Part shown: piece after piece, positions 37,207-45,616 of the stretch
How the letters are laid out: each line of letters begins with the position of its first letter
Numbering within the stretch: position 1 is the first letter of the stretch
Assembly: GCA_040398425.1 (NCBI GenBank)
Contig: JBBATZ010000011.1
Span: 1-64,000, forward strand
Length of the DNA stretch: 64,000 bases
Direction: 5' to 3'
Source of the DNA: UBA7672 sp040398425
GTDB lineage: Bacteria > Pseudomonadota > Alphaproteobacteria > Caulobacterales > Hyphomonadaceae
The notes under the pieces: model-generated
The model's input: only the letters and a program-made list of their open reading frames with translations
Told to the model about the DNA's origin: nothing
Databases searched by the model: none
Position numbers and translations under genes: made by a program

Positions 37207-37881
37207 TCAGCCTTTCTTGGCGGGCCGCAGGTACTGCCAGCCGGTGTAGGCGGAGAGCGCGGCGGTGATGACGAGGAGCGCGGTCCAGATAAGTTCCACG
37301 TTGTTAATCAAGAAAAAGCGCGAAATGGCGTCATCTTCTGTACGCGTTGGCGACGTCATGAAATGGGGTTCAACTGCCGCGCCCACAAGGAATGCTCCGA
37401 CTACAAAAAGTTCTAGAGCCGTCTTTATCTTAGCCAACGATGAGACGCGTGCGCCTTCGCCATCAGGTGCGGATAGACGAACAATCGTCATCGTAACGTC
37501 GCGTGCGACGATGACTGCAACCGCGATTGTCATGGCTGACAATGAAGACCAGACCGGAAACCGCGCCCCCCATTCCGCAAGAACGATTGCAATCAGTGGA
37601 AGCCCGACGAGAGCCTTGTCCGCGATGGGATCAATCAACCGTCCGAACTTTGAATGAGCATTGAATGCTCTTGCTATCATGCCATCGAACAAGTCGGTGA
37701 GTGCAGCGATTACGAAGAGGATCGCTGCCAGCGCGTAACTTGTATCCCGCAGATCATAAGAACTCTGCGGGAGTAGCTCTCCGAATCCATGGATGTCTCC
37801 TCCGACCCAAGCTAGCCACGCGATCACCGGCGCCAGGATAAGGCGCGTGAGCGTCAGTGCGTTCGGGATGTGTTTCAGCAA
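37207..37881 (-). CDS. CDP-alcohol phosphatidyltransferase (PgsA-like)
   Basis: A 224-residue membrane enzyme of phospholipid synthesis, probably moving a phosphatidyl group from CDP-diacylglycerol to glycerol-3-phosphate. The catalytic signature DGxxARxxxxxxxxGxxxDxxxD is present as LFDGMIARAFNAHSKFGRLID, followed by PIADK. About five membrane helices. The N-terminus IPNALTLTRLILAPVIAW is PgsA-like. Third-position GC is visibly lower than in neighbours (for example TTC AAT GCT CAT TCA), which may point to foreign origin. A second pgsA may exist elsewhere in the genome. Confidence 0.85.
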   Translation of the reverse strand: MLKHIPNALTLTRLILAPVIAWLAWVGGDIHGFGELLPQSSYDLRDTSYALAAILFVIAALTDLFDGMIARAFNAHSKFGRLIDPIADKALVGLPLIAIVLAEWGARFPVWSSLSAMTIAVAVIVARDVTMTIVRLSAPDGEGARVSSLAKIKTALELFVVGAFLVGAAVEPHFMTSPTRTEDDAISRFFLINNVELIWTALLVITAALSAYTGWQYLRPAKKG

Positions 37882-37991
37882 ACGGGAGTCTCCGGGCGGC
37901 GGCGTCTCGTTAGCCTGAAAGGCGAGCCATGGGCAGGGCTGCCGGCAGAGAGTCCGCTTAGCCGCAGACGGAAACGGAGGGGTTGCACGTC

Positions 37992-38022
37992 GTTATAGTA
38001 TATCATATCGTTACACAGTAAC
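37992..38022 (+). promoter_or_regulatory. Zur-box-like operator upstream of ZnuD-like receptor
   Basis: GTTATAGTATATC (37992-38004) matches the core of the proteobacterial Zur box GTTATANTATAAC at all but one position. A second inverted repeat, GTTAC-ACA-GTAAC, lies at 38010-38022. Both sit 18-48 bases before the start of a zinc-type TonB receptor, in an AT-rich island. Zinc control is inference from the motif and the gene. Confidence 0.6.
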
Positions 38023-38039
38023 ACGTGGAGTCCTCTCTT

Positions 38040-40070
38040 ATGCGCTTTGCCAGCCGCCTGTTCGTCAGCGTTGCCGCCGCAGCGGTTCTCGTTCCCGCCG
38101 CCTTCGCGCAGACCGCGCCTGCAACGCCGCCCGATGACGCGGCGGATAGTGGCGGCGACGTGGTCATCGTCACCGGCGTCGGACCGGCCCGGGCGAGCGA
38201 CGAGCTGATCGCCAACACCACGTCGCTGGACAGTGCGGCGCTGACAGAGCGCTTGTCCGGCGGACTCGGCGATACGCTCGCGGGCCTGCCGGGCATTTCG
38301 TCGAGCGCGTTTGGGCCTGGCGCGAGCCGTCCGATCATACGTGGGTTGGGGGCAGAGCGGGTGCAAGTGCTGGCCAACGGGATCGGCGTGGTCGATGCGT
38401 CGGCGGCGAGCCCGGATCATGCGACGACCAGCGATCCGCTGGGCGCCGAACGGATCGAGATTTTGCGCGGGCCGGCCTCGCTGGCGTATGGCGGCGGCGC
38501 GACGGGCGGCGTGGTCAACGTGATCGACGGACTGATCGTCGAGAGCAAGCCGGACAGGAACTTTTCGGGATCGCTCTATGGCGCGCTGACCAGTGCGGAC
38601 GAAGGCAAGCAGGTTGCGGGGCGCGTTACTGGCGTGTGGGGCGATTTCGTCGGCGTGATCAATGGCTCGCAGCTGAAGACGAGCGATGTCGACATTCCGG
38701 GCTTCGCTCTGACGGCGGGTGCGCGTGCGGATGCGGTTGCGGATGGCGTTGACCCGGCGACGTTTGCAAACGGGACGCTGCCGAACTCGGCGGTGGATAC
38801 GAAGTCGATCAGTGCGGGCCTGACCTGGGTGGGCAATGGCGCTTTCCTCGGCGGCGCAATGCGGCAGCTGGACAATGAATATGGCACGGTCGCGGAGCCG
38901 GACGTGTTCATCGAGATGAGCCAGACGCGCTATGACCTGCGCGGTGGCCTGAAGTTCAATGATGGCTGGCTGAAGTCGATCATCGCGTCCGGCTCGAAGG
39001 TTGACTACGAACACACCGAGTTCGAAGGGCCGGGCCAGCCGGGGACCGTGTTCACCAATGATGGCTGGGAGGCGCGGATCGAGGCGCAGCATGCGACGAT
39101 CGCGGGGCTTGAGGGTAGCGTTGGCGTGCAGTCGTCCGAGCACGATTTCGCGGCGATCGGCGACGAGTCGGTGATCGGGCCGACCAATTCGAAATCGACG
39201 GGCGTGTTCATCTACGAGACGTACGACCAGGACGAGTGGGGCCTCGAAGGCGGGCTGCGGTATGACACGGCCGACGTCGACAACATTGTCGGCGGCAAGC
39301 GGTCGTTCGAGCCGTGGAATGCATCGTTCGGCACACACATGCATGTGGGCGACCACGTCTTCCTCGGCGCATCGGTTGCGAGCACGGAGCGGGCGCCGAC
39401 GGACCTTGAGCTGTTCGCCAATGGTCCGCACCTCGCGACGGCGCAGTTCCTGGTCGGCGACAGTGCGATCAACACTGAGAAGGGCATCAACACCGAGCTG
39501 ACGGCCCGGTGGGAAGATGATGATTTCAACGTGTCGGGATCGGTCTACCGGTTCGATTTTTCGCGCTTCAACTATCTGCGCGACACGGGCGTTGTTGATG
39601 TGAGCACGGGCGAAGATCTGCCGGTGTTCCAGTACACGCAGGCGGGCGCGACTTTCACCGGGTTCGAGCTGCAGGCGGATGCGAAGTTGGGTACCCTGTT
39701 CGGCCTCGACTGGAAGACGGACGGCTCGGCGGACTTTGTGCGGGCCGAACTCGATGCCGGGGGCAACCTGCCGCTGATCCCGCCGATGACGGTGAATGCC
39801 GGGATTGAAGGCGAGATGAATGGCGTGACGGGGCGCATCCAGGCGCAGTATGCGGCGAAGCAGGATGACAATGCCAGCTTCGAGCGGCCGACCGACAGCT
39901 ACACGACGCTGGATGCGCGGCTAGGCTTCGACATTGCGGACGGGGTTCATCTGATACTTGAAGGCAAGAATCTCACCGATGAGGAGGTTCGCCTGCATAC
40001 CTCGCCTCTGAAGGAGATCGCGCCGATGAGTGGGCGGAATTTCCGGGTGGCTGTACGCGCGGACTTCTGA
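38040..40070 (+). CDS. TonB-dependent receptor, ZnuD-like
   Basis: A 676-residue outer-membrane receptor. The signal peptide (1-23) ends AAFAQ. The plug includes RPIIRGLGAERVQVLANGIG, DASAASPDHATTSDP and AERIEILRGPASLAYGGGATGGVVNVI. The SPDHA segment and the overall plug resemble ZnuD-type zinc receptors. The barrel ends GRNFRVAVRADF with terminal Phe. GGAG precedes the ATG at 38040. A Zur-like operator upstream supports zinc uptake. The 3' end is overlapped by an antisense reading frame that I attribute to a repeat-driven extension. Confidence 0.85.
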   Translation: MRFASRLFVSVAAAAVLVPAAFAQTAPATPPDDAADSGGDVVIVTGVGPARASDELIANTTSLDSAALTERLSGGLGDTLAGLPGISSSAFGPGASRPIIRGLGAERVQVLANGIGVVDASAASPDHATTSDPLGAERIEILRGPASLAYGGGATGGVVNVIDGLIVESKPDRNFSGSLYGALTSADEGKQVAGRVTGVWGDFVGVINGSQLKTSDVDIPGFALTAGARADAVADGVDPATFANGTLPNSAVDTKSISAGLTWVGNGAFLGGAMRQLDNEYGTVAEPDVFIEMSQTRYDLRGGLKFNDGWLKSIIASGSKVDYEHTEFEGPGQPGTVFTNDGWEARIEAQHATIAGLEGSVGVQSSEHDFAAIGDESVIGPTNSKSTGVFIYETYDQDEWGLEGGLRYDTADVDNIVGGKRSFEPWNASFGTHMHVGDHVFLGASVASTERAPTDLELFANGPHLATAQFLVGDSAINTEKGINTELTARWEDDDFNVSGSVYRFDFSRFNYLRDTGVVDVSTGEDLPVFQYTQAGATFTGFELQADAKLGTLFGLDWKTDGSADFVRAELDAGGNLPLIPPMTVNAGIEGEMNGVTGRIQAQYAAKQDDNASFERPTDSYTTLDARLGFDIADGVHLILEGKNLTDEEVRLHTSPLKEIAPMSGRNFRVAVRADF

Positions 40071-40583
40071 GCCGCGCTCGTCCTTCGACGGACGCGCACT
40101 GCGTGCCCTGCTCAGGATGAACGCAAACGGGGATGCGGTTACCAGATCATGGTGAGCAGCGCGGCGCAGCCGCGCGTCTGTCGAACCATGGGCGACGAGC
40201 TCGCGTTGGCTGATGCCAAAGCGGTTGCGGATGTGGTCGACATAGGCGTCGACGATCTGGTTCATGTTGCGGAAGGCATGCGCGAAGTCGCGCAGGCGTT
40301 TCTGCGTGTAGGCCCAATCTGTCGAGGGCGGGAAGACTTGAAGGGTGACGCCACGCGGATGCCAGCTGATGCGGCGGTAGGCCTTGCGCCAGAGCGCATA
40401 GTCGAGGCGGGCTTCTGCGAGCGCGAGCGCGAGCAGCAAGGCGATGCGGTCGCGGATGCTTTGTGCCGCGGTTTTCCATGCACGGGTCATCGCGAAGATG
40501 ATCAGCGTCCAGAAGCTGAGCATGACTCCCAGAAAGGCGGGGACGTCACGCAGCAGCCACAGAGGGAAGCTCCGACGTTTCAT
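39921..40583 (-). CDS. Hypothetical membrane-anchored protein with repeat-derived extension
   Basis: A frame starting MKRRSFPLWLLRDVPAFLGVMLS with one membrane helix (about 12-32) and a basic amphipathic middle (RLRDFAHAFRNMNQIVDAY). These first ~125 residues look like a real gene. From about residue 128 on (VAHGSTDARLRRAAHHD) the frame reads through a dispersed palindromic repeat and then antisense into the last 150 bases of the TonB receptor gene. I think the repeat removed the original stop. Function unknown; the natural end is uncertain. Confidence 0.4.
   Translation of the reverse strand: MKRRSFPLWLLRDVPAFLGVMLSFWTLIIFAMTRAWKTAAQSIRDRIALLLALALAEARLDYALWRKAYRRISWHPRGVTLQVFPPSTDWAYTQKRLRDFAHAFRNMNQIVDAYVDHIRNRFGISQRELVAHGSTDARLRRAAHHDLVTASPFAFILSRARSARPSKDERGSEVRAYSHPEIPPTHRRDLLQRRGMQANLLIGEILAFKYQMNPVRNVEA
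40076..40200. repeat. Dispersed palindromic repeat family A, copy 2
   Basis: An inverted pair: GCTCGTC at 40076 mirrors GACGAGC at 40194, and inner blocks CTTCGACGGACGCGC and GCGCGTCTGTCGAACCATG are near-complements. The block TCATGGTGAGCAGCG at 40148 is shared with the element at 29115-29233, showing one dispersed family. Confidence 0.7.
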
Positions 40584-40767
40584 GAGCATAAGTCTAAACC
40601 CGTCGCGAGCCCGGCCGGTTTGCGTCGTGGAGTTCCGCATATTTTTTCGGGCAAGTCGTTGAACGTGCGGCGGAAGTTTTTTGGCTATCCGCCGAATTTT
40701 GACGTCCGCTTTCCTGAAAAATGGGATGTAACTTTCGGCGGGCAGTCTGCTGCCCTGGAGACTTTGG

Positions 40768-41142
40768 ATGACGTTGCCCAAGGCCGAGTTCAATGCGTTC
40801 TGCGCCGCGCTTCCGGGCGCGACGTTTGTCGAGCAGTGGGGTGGGGCGCAGGTGTGGAAGGTCGGCGGCAAGGTATTTGCCATCGCGTGGTTTGAGCCCG
40901 GACGGCCGCCCGAGATCACGTTCAAGGTTTCAGAGATTGGCTGGGAGGTGTTGCGCGAGGCGGCGGGGTGCCGGCCGGCACCGTACATGGCGTCGCGTGG
41001 GCTGAAGTGGATTCAGAGTTTCGAGAAGCCGGGGCTAAGCAAGACCGAATTGAAGGCGTATCTTCGTGTATCATACGGGATGGTGGCGGCAGCCCTGCCG
41101 AAACGAACTCGCAAGGCTTTGGGACTGGAGGAGGCGCGATGA
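40768..41142 (+). CDS. MmcQ/YjbR-family protein
   Basis: A 124-residue protein of the MmcQ/YjbR (CyaY-like, DNA-binding) family. The order LPGATFVEQWGGAQVWKVGGKVFAIA, ITFKVSEIGWEVLRE, GCRPAPYMASRGLKWIQ and LSYGMVAAALPKR-type end is characteristic. Biochemical role unproven. Its stop overlaps the ATG of the haloacid dehalogenase as ATGA, so the pair is translationally coupled. Confidence 0.82.
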   Translation: MTLPKAEFNAFCAALPGATFVEQWGGAQVWKVGGKVFAIAWFEPGRPPEITFKVSEIGWEVLREAAGCRPAPYMASRGLKWIQSFEKPGLSKTELKAYLRVSYGMVAAALPKRTRKALGLEEAR

Positions 41143-41855
41143 GTGACTTCACGAATATCCGGGCGCTGACGTTCGATGTGTTCGGTACGGTGGTGGACTG
41201 GCGCAGCGGCATTGCGCGCGAGGCGGAGGCCATGCTGGAGCCGAAGGGGCATGCGCTCGACTGGGGCGCGTTCGCCAACACGTGGCGCGGGCCAATCCTG
41301 CAGGCGATGGCGCCGGTGCGATCTGGCGCGCGGGGCTATGTCACGATGGACGCCCTGCATCGGGAAACGCTGGATGCCGCACTGGCTGAGTTTGGAATCG
41401 CGGATCTCGACGAGACGGAGAAGCACCGGCTTGCCATGGGCTGGCGGCGACTCGATCCGTGGCCGGATTCGATCGAGGGGATGAGCCTGCTGAAGGCGAA
41501 ACACGCCGTCGTGGCGCTGTCGAACGGCAACATCGCGCTGGTGCTGGCGATGGCGAAGCGGGCGGGTATTCCGTGGGACACGATACTCGGCGCCGATCTG
41601 GTTGGGACGTACAAGCCGGATGCGGCGATCTATGACAGCGCCTCGCGCCTTCTCGATATCGCGCCAAGCCAGGTGATGATGGTGGCCTGCCATCCCGGCG
41701 ATCTTGACGCCGCCAAGTCGCGCGGACTGATGACGGCTTATGTGCACCGACCGCTGGAGTGGGGCCCGGGCACGGAGCGCGCTCGGCCGGCGGCGGGGAC
41801 GTATGATCTGATCTGCAACAGCTTTACGGAGCTGGTGGAGGTGTTGGGTGTGTGA
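41139..41855 (+). CDS. Haloacid dehalogenase type II
   Basis: A 238-residue HAD enzyme of the L-2-haloacid dehalogenase group, which hydrolyses 2-haloalkanoates to hydroxyacids. Nucleophile Asp14 lies in LTFDVFGTVVDWRSG. ALSNGN is motif II, LVGTYKPDAAIYDSA holds the Lys, and MVACHPGDLDAAKSRG replaces the usual VAxHxxDLxAA. The match is good, but dehalogenation is not assured without testing. Coupled to the preceding gene by a 4-base overlap. Confidence 0.85.
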   Translation: MSDFTNIRALTFDVFGTVVDWRSGIAREAEAMLEPKGHALDWGAFANTWRGPILQAMAPVRSGARGYVTMDALHRETLDAALAEFGIADLDETEKHRLAMGWRRLDPWPDSIEGMSLLKAKHAVVALSNGNIALVLAMAKRAGIPWDTILGADLVGTYKPDAAIYDSASRLLDIAPSQVMMVACHPGDLDAAKSRGLMTAYVHRPLEWGPGTERARPAAGTYDLICNSFTELVEVLGV

Positions 41856-41925
41856 ACGCAAAAAGGCCCGGCGGTGAGGCCAGGCCTTCTGTATTCCTGA
41901 TCTGGCATCCGGTTGCTGCGCAACC

Positions 41926-41980
41926 AGCCCCCTCCGTCGGCTTCGCCGCCACTTCCTCAGGCTTTGCCGGTGGAGGACTT
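41926..41980. repeat. Dispersed repeat family B, copy 3
   Basis: GCCCCCTCCGTC, a short GGCTTCGCC hairpin, GCCACTTCCTC and GGTGGAGGA follow the same order as copies near 14.7 and 15.3 kb. It sits between convergent genes just after the stop of pckG. Confidence 0.6.
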
Positions 41981-41983
41981 CCC

Positions 41984-43843
41984 CTAACCCAGGCGTTGCG
42001 TGAGCGACTTGTGTTGATCCCACAGCGCGGCAGGCAGACGGTCGCCGAACTTTTCGAAGAACTCGGGGATCTTCGAGGCTTCGTCGCGCCAGATCTCGTG
42101 GTCGACGCCGAGGAGCGTGTCCATCTGTTCGTCGGTGAGGCCGAGGCCCGATATGTCGAGCGAGGACTTCGCGGGCACGCGACCGATGGCGGTGTCGTTG
42201 GCGGCGGCCTTGCCTTCGAGACGCTCGACAATCCATTTGAGGACGCGGCTGTTCTCGCCAAAGCCCGGCCAGATGAACTTGCCGTTCTTGTCTTTGCGGA
42301 ACCAGTTCACGAAGTAGATTTTCGGCAGCCTGGCGCCGGACTTCTGGCCGATCTTCAGCCAGTGCGCGAAGTAGTCGGCCATGTTGTAGCCGGTGAAGGG
42401 CAGCATCGCGAACGGGTCACGGCGGAGTTCGCCGACCTTGTTCTCGGCGGCGGCGGTGCCTTCGGAGGCGACCGTCGAGCCCATGAACACGCCGTGCTCC
42501 CAGTCGAAGGCTTCGGTGACGAGCGGAACAGCGGAGGCGCGACGACCGCCAAAAAGTATGGCGGAGATCGGCACGCCTGCTGGGTTCTCCCACTCGGGCG
42601 CTATCACCGGGCACTGGCCGGCGGGGCATGCGAAGCGCGCGTTCGGGTGAGCGGCAGGTTCGCCCATGGCGGGCGACCAGGCACGGCCGCGCCAGTCGGT
42701 GAGGCCTTCGGGCGGCTCCTTGGTCATGCCTTCCCACCAGACGTCGCCATCTGCGGTCAGCGCGACGTTGGTGAAAACGGTGTTGCGGGCGCAGGATTCC
42801 AGCGCGTTGCGGTTGGTGGCGGCGGAGGTGCCGGGAGCGACGCCGAAGAAGCCGGCTTCCGGGTTGATGGCGTAGAGCTGGCCATCGTCGCCGAAGCGCA
42901 TCCAGCAGATGTCGTCGCCGATGGTTTCGGCTTTCCAGCCTTTCAGCGTCGGCTCGAGCATGGCGAGGTTGGTCTTGCCGCAAGCGGACGGGAAGGCGGC
43001 GGCGATGAACTTCTCGACGCCTTCGGGCGAGGTGAGTTTGAGGATGAGCATGTGCTCGGCAAGCCAACCCTCATCGCGGGCCATGACGGAGGCGATGCGG
43101 AGCGCGTAGCACTTCTTGCCGAGGAGGGCGTTGCCGCCATAGCCGGAGCCGTAGGACCAAATCTCGCGGGTCTCGGGATAGTGGACGATGTACTTGTCTT
43201 CGTTGCAGGGCCACGGAACGTCCTTCTGGCCCGCGCTGAGCGGCGCGCCGAGCGTGTGGACCGCCGGGACGAAGAAGCCGTCGTCGCCCATGGCTTCGAG
43301 CGCAGCGCGGCCCATGCGGGTCATGACGCGCATGGAGATGGCGACGTAGCCTGAGTCCGTGATCTCGACGCCGAGTGCGGAAATCGGCGAGCCTACGGGG
43401 CCCATCGAGAACGGCACAACGTACATGGTGCGGCCGCGCATGCAGCCGTCGAAGAGGCCGTTGAGCTTGGCGCGCATCTCGACCGGGTCGGACCAATTGT
43501 TGAGCGGGCCGGCGTCGATCTGTTTTTCCGAGCAGATGAACGTGCGCGATTCTACGCGGGCGACGTCCTTGGGATCCGACGCGGCGTAGAAGGAGTTCGG
43601 ACGCTTGGCCGGGTTGATGCGCTTGAGCGTGCCCAGCGCAATGAGTTCAGCGGTGAGCGTTTCGAACTCGGCGTCAGAGCCATCGCACCAGTGGACGCGA
43701 TCCGGCTTGGTCAGCGCGGCGATGTCCTTGACCCAGGCGACCAGCCTGGCGTGGCGCGTCGGGGCTGGCTCGAGACCTGGGATGGCACCGGAGGCATGGC
43801 TCGCCAAATCCTTCGATTTCAGCGGCGCGACGAAAGTGCTCAT
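41984..43843 (-). CDS. pckG: Phosphoenolpyruvate carboxykinase (GTP)
   Basis: A 619-residue enzyme converting oxaloacetate and GTP to phosphoenolpyruvate, the entry to gluconeogenesis. The P-loop is FPSACGKTN near residue 289. YGSGYGGNALLGKKC, RTMYVVPFSMGP and GWKAETIGDDICWM are all GTP-type landmarks. The length is typical. Its ATG overlaps the stop of a 39-codon reading frame upstream, which may be a leader. Confidence 0.96.
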   Translation of the reverse strand: MSTFVAPLKSKDLASHASGAIPGLEPAPTRHARLVAWVKDIAALTKPDRVHWCDGSDAEFETLTAELIALGTLKRINPAKRPNSFYAASDPKDVARVESRTFICSEKQIDAGPLNNWSDPVEMRAKLNGLFDGCMRGRTMYVVPFSMGPVGSPISALGVEITDSGYVAISMRVMTRMGRAALEAMGDDGFFVPAVHTLGAPLSAGQKDVPWPCNEDKYIVHYPETREIWSYGSGYGGNALLGKKCYALRIASVMARDEGWLAEHMLILKLTSPEGVEKFIAAAFPSACGKTNLAMLEPTLKGWKAETIGDDICWMRFGDDGQLYAINPEAGFFGVAPGTSAATNRNALESCARNTVFTNVALTADGDVWWEGMTKEPPEGLTDWRGRAWSPAMGEPAAHPNARFACPAGQCPVIAPEWENPAGVPISAILFGGRRASAVPLVTEAFDWEHGVFMGSTVASEGTAAAENKVGELRRDPFAMLPFTGYNMADYFAHWLKIGQKSGARLPKIYFVNWFRKDKNGKFIWPGFGENSRVLKWIVERLEGKAAANDTAIGRVPAKSSLDISGLGLTDEQMDTLLGVDHEIWRDEASKIPEFFEKFGDRLPAALWDQHKSLTQRLG

Positions 43844-43959
43844 GTCAGCGTAATCCCACTCTTGCCAACCCGGAACGGAGGCGGGGTCACACGCCCCTTG
43901 CCGCTCCCCGGAACCAACGCGTCGATGCTCTCTGGCAACGATGCGTTCAACTCACCCAT
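43840..43959 (-). CDS. Possible 39-residue leader peptide of pckG
   Basis: A short frame from ATG at 43959, MGELNASLPESIDALVPGSG and on, whose TGA overlaps the pckG ATG as ATGA. The composition is protein-like and the coupling is exact, but there is no good Shine-Dalgarno and no homologue known to me. It could be a leader, the tail of a decayed gene or chance. Confidence 0.3.
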   Translation of the reverse strand: MGELNASLPESIDALVPGSGKGRVTPPPFRVGKSGITLT

Positions 43960-44090
43960 TTCAAACTCAGCTGTTTCCAGCTCTCATGCGAGCACAGCCT
44001 GTGCCAGCGCGGCCCGTTTCGGAAACGGCTGGGGCATGATTCGCCCGACCGTTTAAGCCCGCCAACCTAAAGCGCCAGCCTGAACGTCAG

Positions 44091-44366
44091 CTAGCCCAGT
44101 TTAACGGAAGGCAAGTTATGCGCGTCGCCTTTGGCATGCCCTGCCGCAAACAGTTCGCAGCCTGCCCAATTACCCAGCCGGGACGCCTTGCGTCGAGCGA
44201 AATCTTGGCGCCGTGCGTCGCCGCGTCGCAGCACAACCCGGGGCTCTGAACGTAGCCCGTACGGCAGCGCACGGGGCGTAAATCGCGCAAAACCGAGCAG
44301 AGCTTCGGGCTGTTCGCCGTGCGCGAGAACCAAGCGGCTTGCTGCACCGCAACAGGCGAACTGCAA
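44091..44366 (-). CDS. Possible small hypothetical protein
   Basis: A 91-residue frame starting MQFACCGAASRLVLAHGEQP, 14 bases after the original stop of the degenerate phosphodiesterase gene. Its third-position GC is lower than in neighbours, and no domain is recognised. The rest of 43960-44090 holds no gene I can support. Coding status uncertain. Confidence 0.3.
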   Translation of the reverse strand: MQFACCGAASRLVLAHGEQPEALLGFARFTPRALPYGLRSEPRVVLRRGDARRQDFARRKASRLGNWAGCELFAAGHAKGDAHNLPSVKLG

Positions 44367-44380
44367 ATTCCCGCGATGGC

Positions 44381-45352
44381 TCAGAATCCGCAGCCGGCAG
44401 CGGCGCGGATTTCCTGTGAAAGCTGTCGGGATGTCTTGTCGCTGTAGCCAGTAACCAGGATCGGCAGGCCAGCGGCAGCGAGGGTGTTGAACTCGGATCC
44501 GTCGCCGTCGTCCCAGTATTTGTAGTCGAGGCCTTCGGCGCGCTAGCCGTTGGTTCCGAAGATGCTCTCGACCCCGCGCGCAGCGAGGGCTTTCCAGAGC
44601 TCTGGCCGTGGCTCGACATTGCCGGTCCAGGCGATGAGGCGCTCGGGCTTGAGACCGGCGGCGATGAGCGTGTCGAGCTGGTCGGCCGAGTTCATGGTGG
44701 CAGTGATGATCAGGTCGGGCGCGGCCTTTTGCGCTTCGATCGCCTGATCGTCGGTGTAGGTGATGAGGAGGACGTTGTTTTCAGCTTTCGCGGCGCGGAC
44801 GGCTGCGATGATCGGCGCGTAGGCGGCGGAGCGTTTCTTGTCGAGCTCGAGCAGGGCGTTGTTCGTCACGGCCCATTCTAGCGCAGCCTGAAGTGTCGGC
44901 GGGTGGAAGTCGGTCTGCTTGCTGCCGGTCTTGAGTTTCAGCGCCTGGATCTCGGCCAGCGAGTGGTCGGCGACGGGTCCCGTGCCGTTGGCGGTGCGGT
45001 CGAGATCGTCGTCGTGCATCAGGACGAGCTGGCCGTCCTTGGTCTCGGCGATGTCTATCTCCATGGCTTGGGCGCCAGCCTTTCGGGTGCGTTCCAGGGT
45101 CTCGATGGCATTCTCGGGAAAGTCGCGCGTCGGGCCGCCGCGATGGGCGACGACGAGGATGCTGCCCGCCTCACGCAGGCAGTCGAAGCGGGCGGGAAGC
45201 GGCGCGCTTGCCGTTGCGGTTGCGGCGGGAAACTCGGCGGGGCCCGAGATCGGGGCTTCCGGGGCGTCGGTCGAGGCGGTCGCGGTGGGATCGCTGGGCT
45301 GGCCGCAAGCGGCGAGGACGAGCATTGCGGCGGTGAAAAGGCTCAGGCGCAT
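44381..45352 (-). pseudogene. Glycerophosphodiester phosphodiesterase with in-frame amber codon
   Basis: A lipoprotein phosphodiesterase (lipobox LVLAACG) cleaving glycerophosphodiesters. Catalytic motifs are intact: VVAHRGGPTRDFPENAIETLE, AMEIDIAETKDGQLVLMHDDDLDRT and the Lys in LLELDKK. The frame ends at TAG 44543-44545 after GVESIFGTNG. Reading on in the same frame gives RAEGLDYKYWDDGDG, then about 35 residues ending RAAAGCGF and TGA at 44381-44383, a natural-looking C-terminus. So one amber codon splits the gene and would remove the last strand and helix of the TIM barrel. Start at 45352. Confidence 0.8.
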
Positions 45353-45616
45353 ACGTTTTCCCCCAGGATTGGCCCAGGCATTTCCGATAGCGCAGATGAC
45401 GGCGCGGCGGAATGTATCGGCTCCTGATCCCGGCACCATTTTGCGCGGTCGCGGCATCGGGGACTTGCGGGCTACTGGCTGCGACAAACGCTTCCGGAAT
45501 GGGGATTACATAGAGCGATGGAGGGGTTGCGGCATCCGAAAGAATTGCCGGGGTAGGTGACGGCGTCTAGGATCGCTGGCAAGAGCGCAGAACAAGCGCA
45601 TACGGGAGGTGGCGAC

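Noticed and set aside
40588..40988. Upstream extension of the 39921-40583 frame to a start at 40988
   Set aside because: The extra residues are antisense to the MmcQ/YjbR gene and match nothing; the membrane-helix start at 40583 is better.
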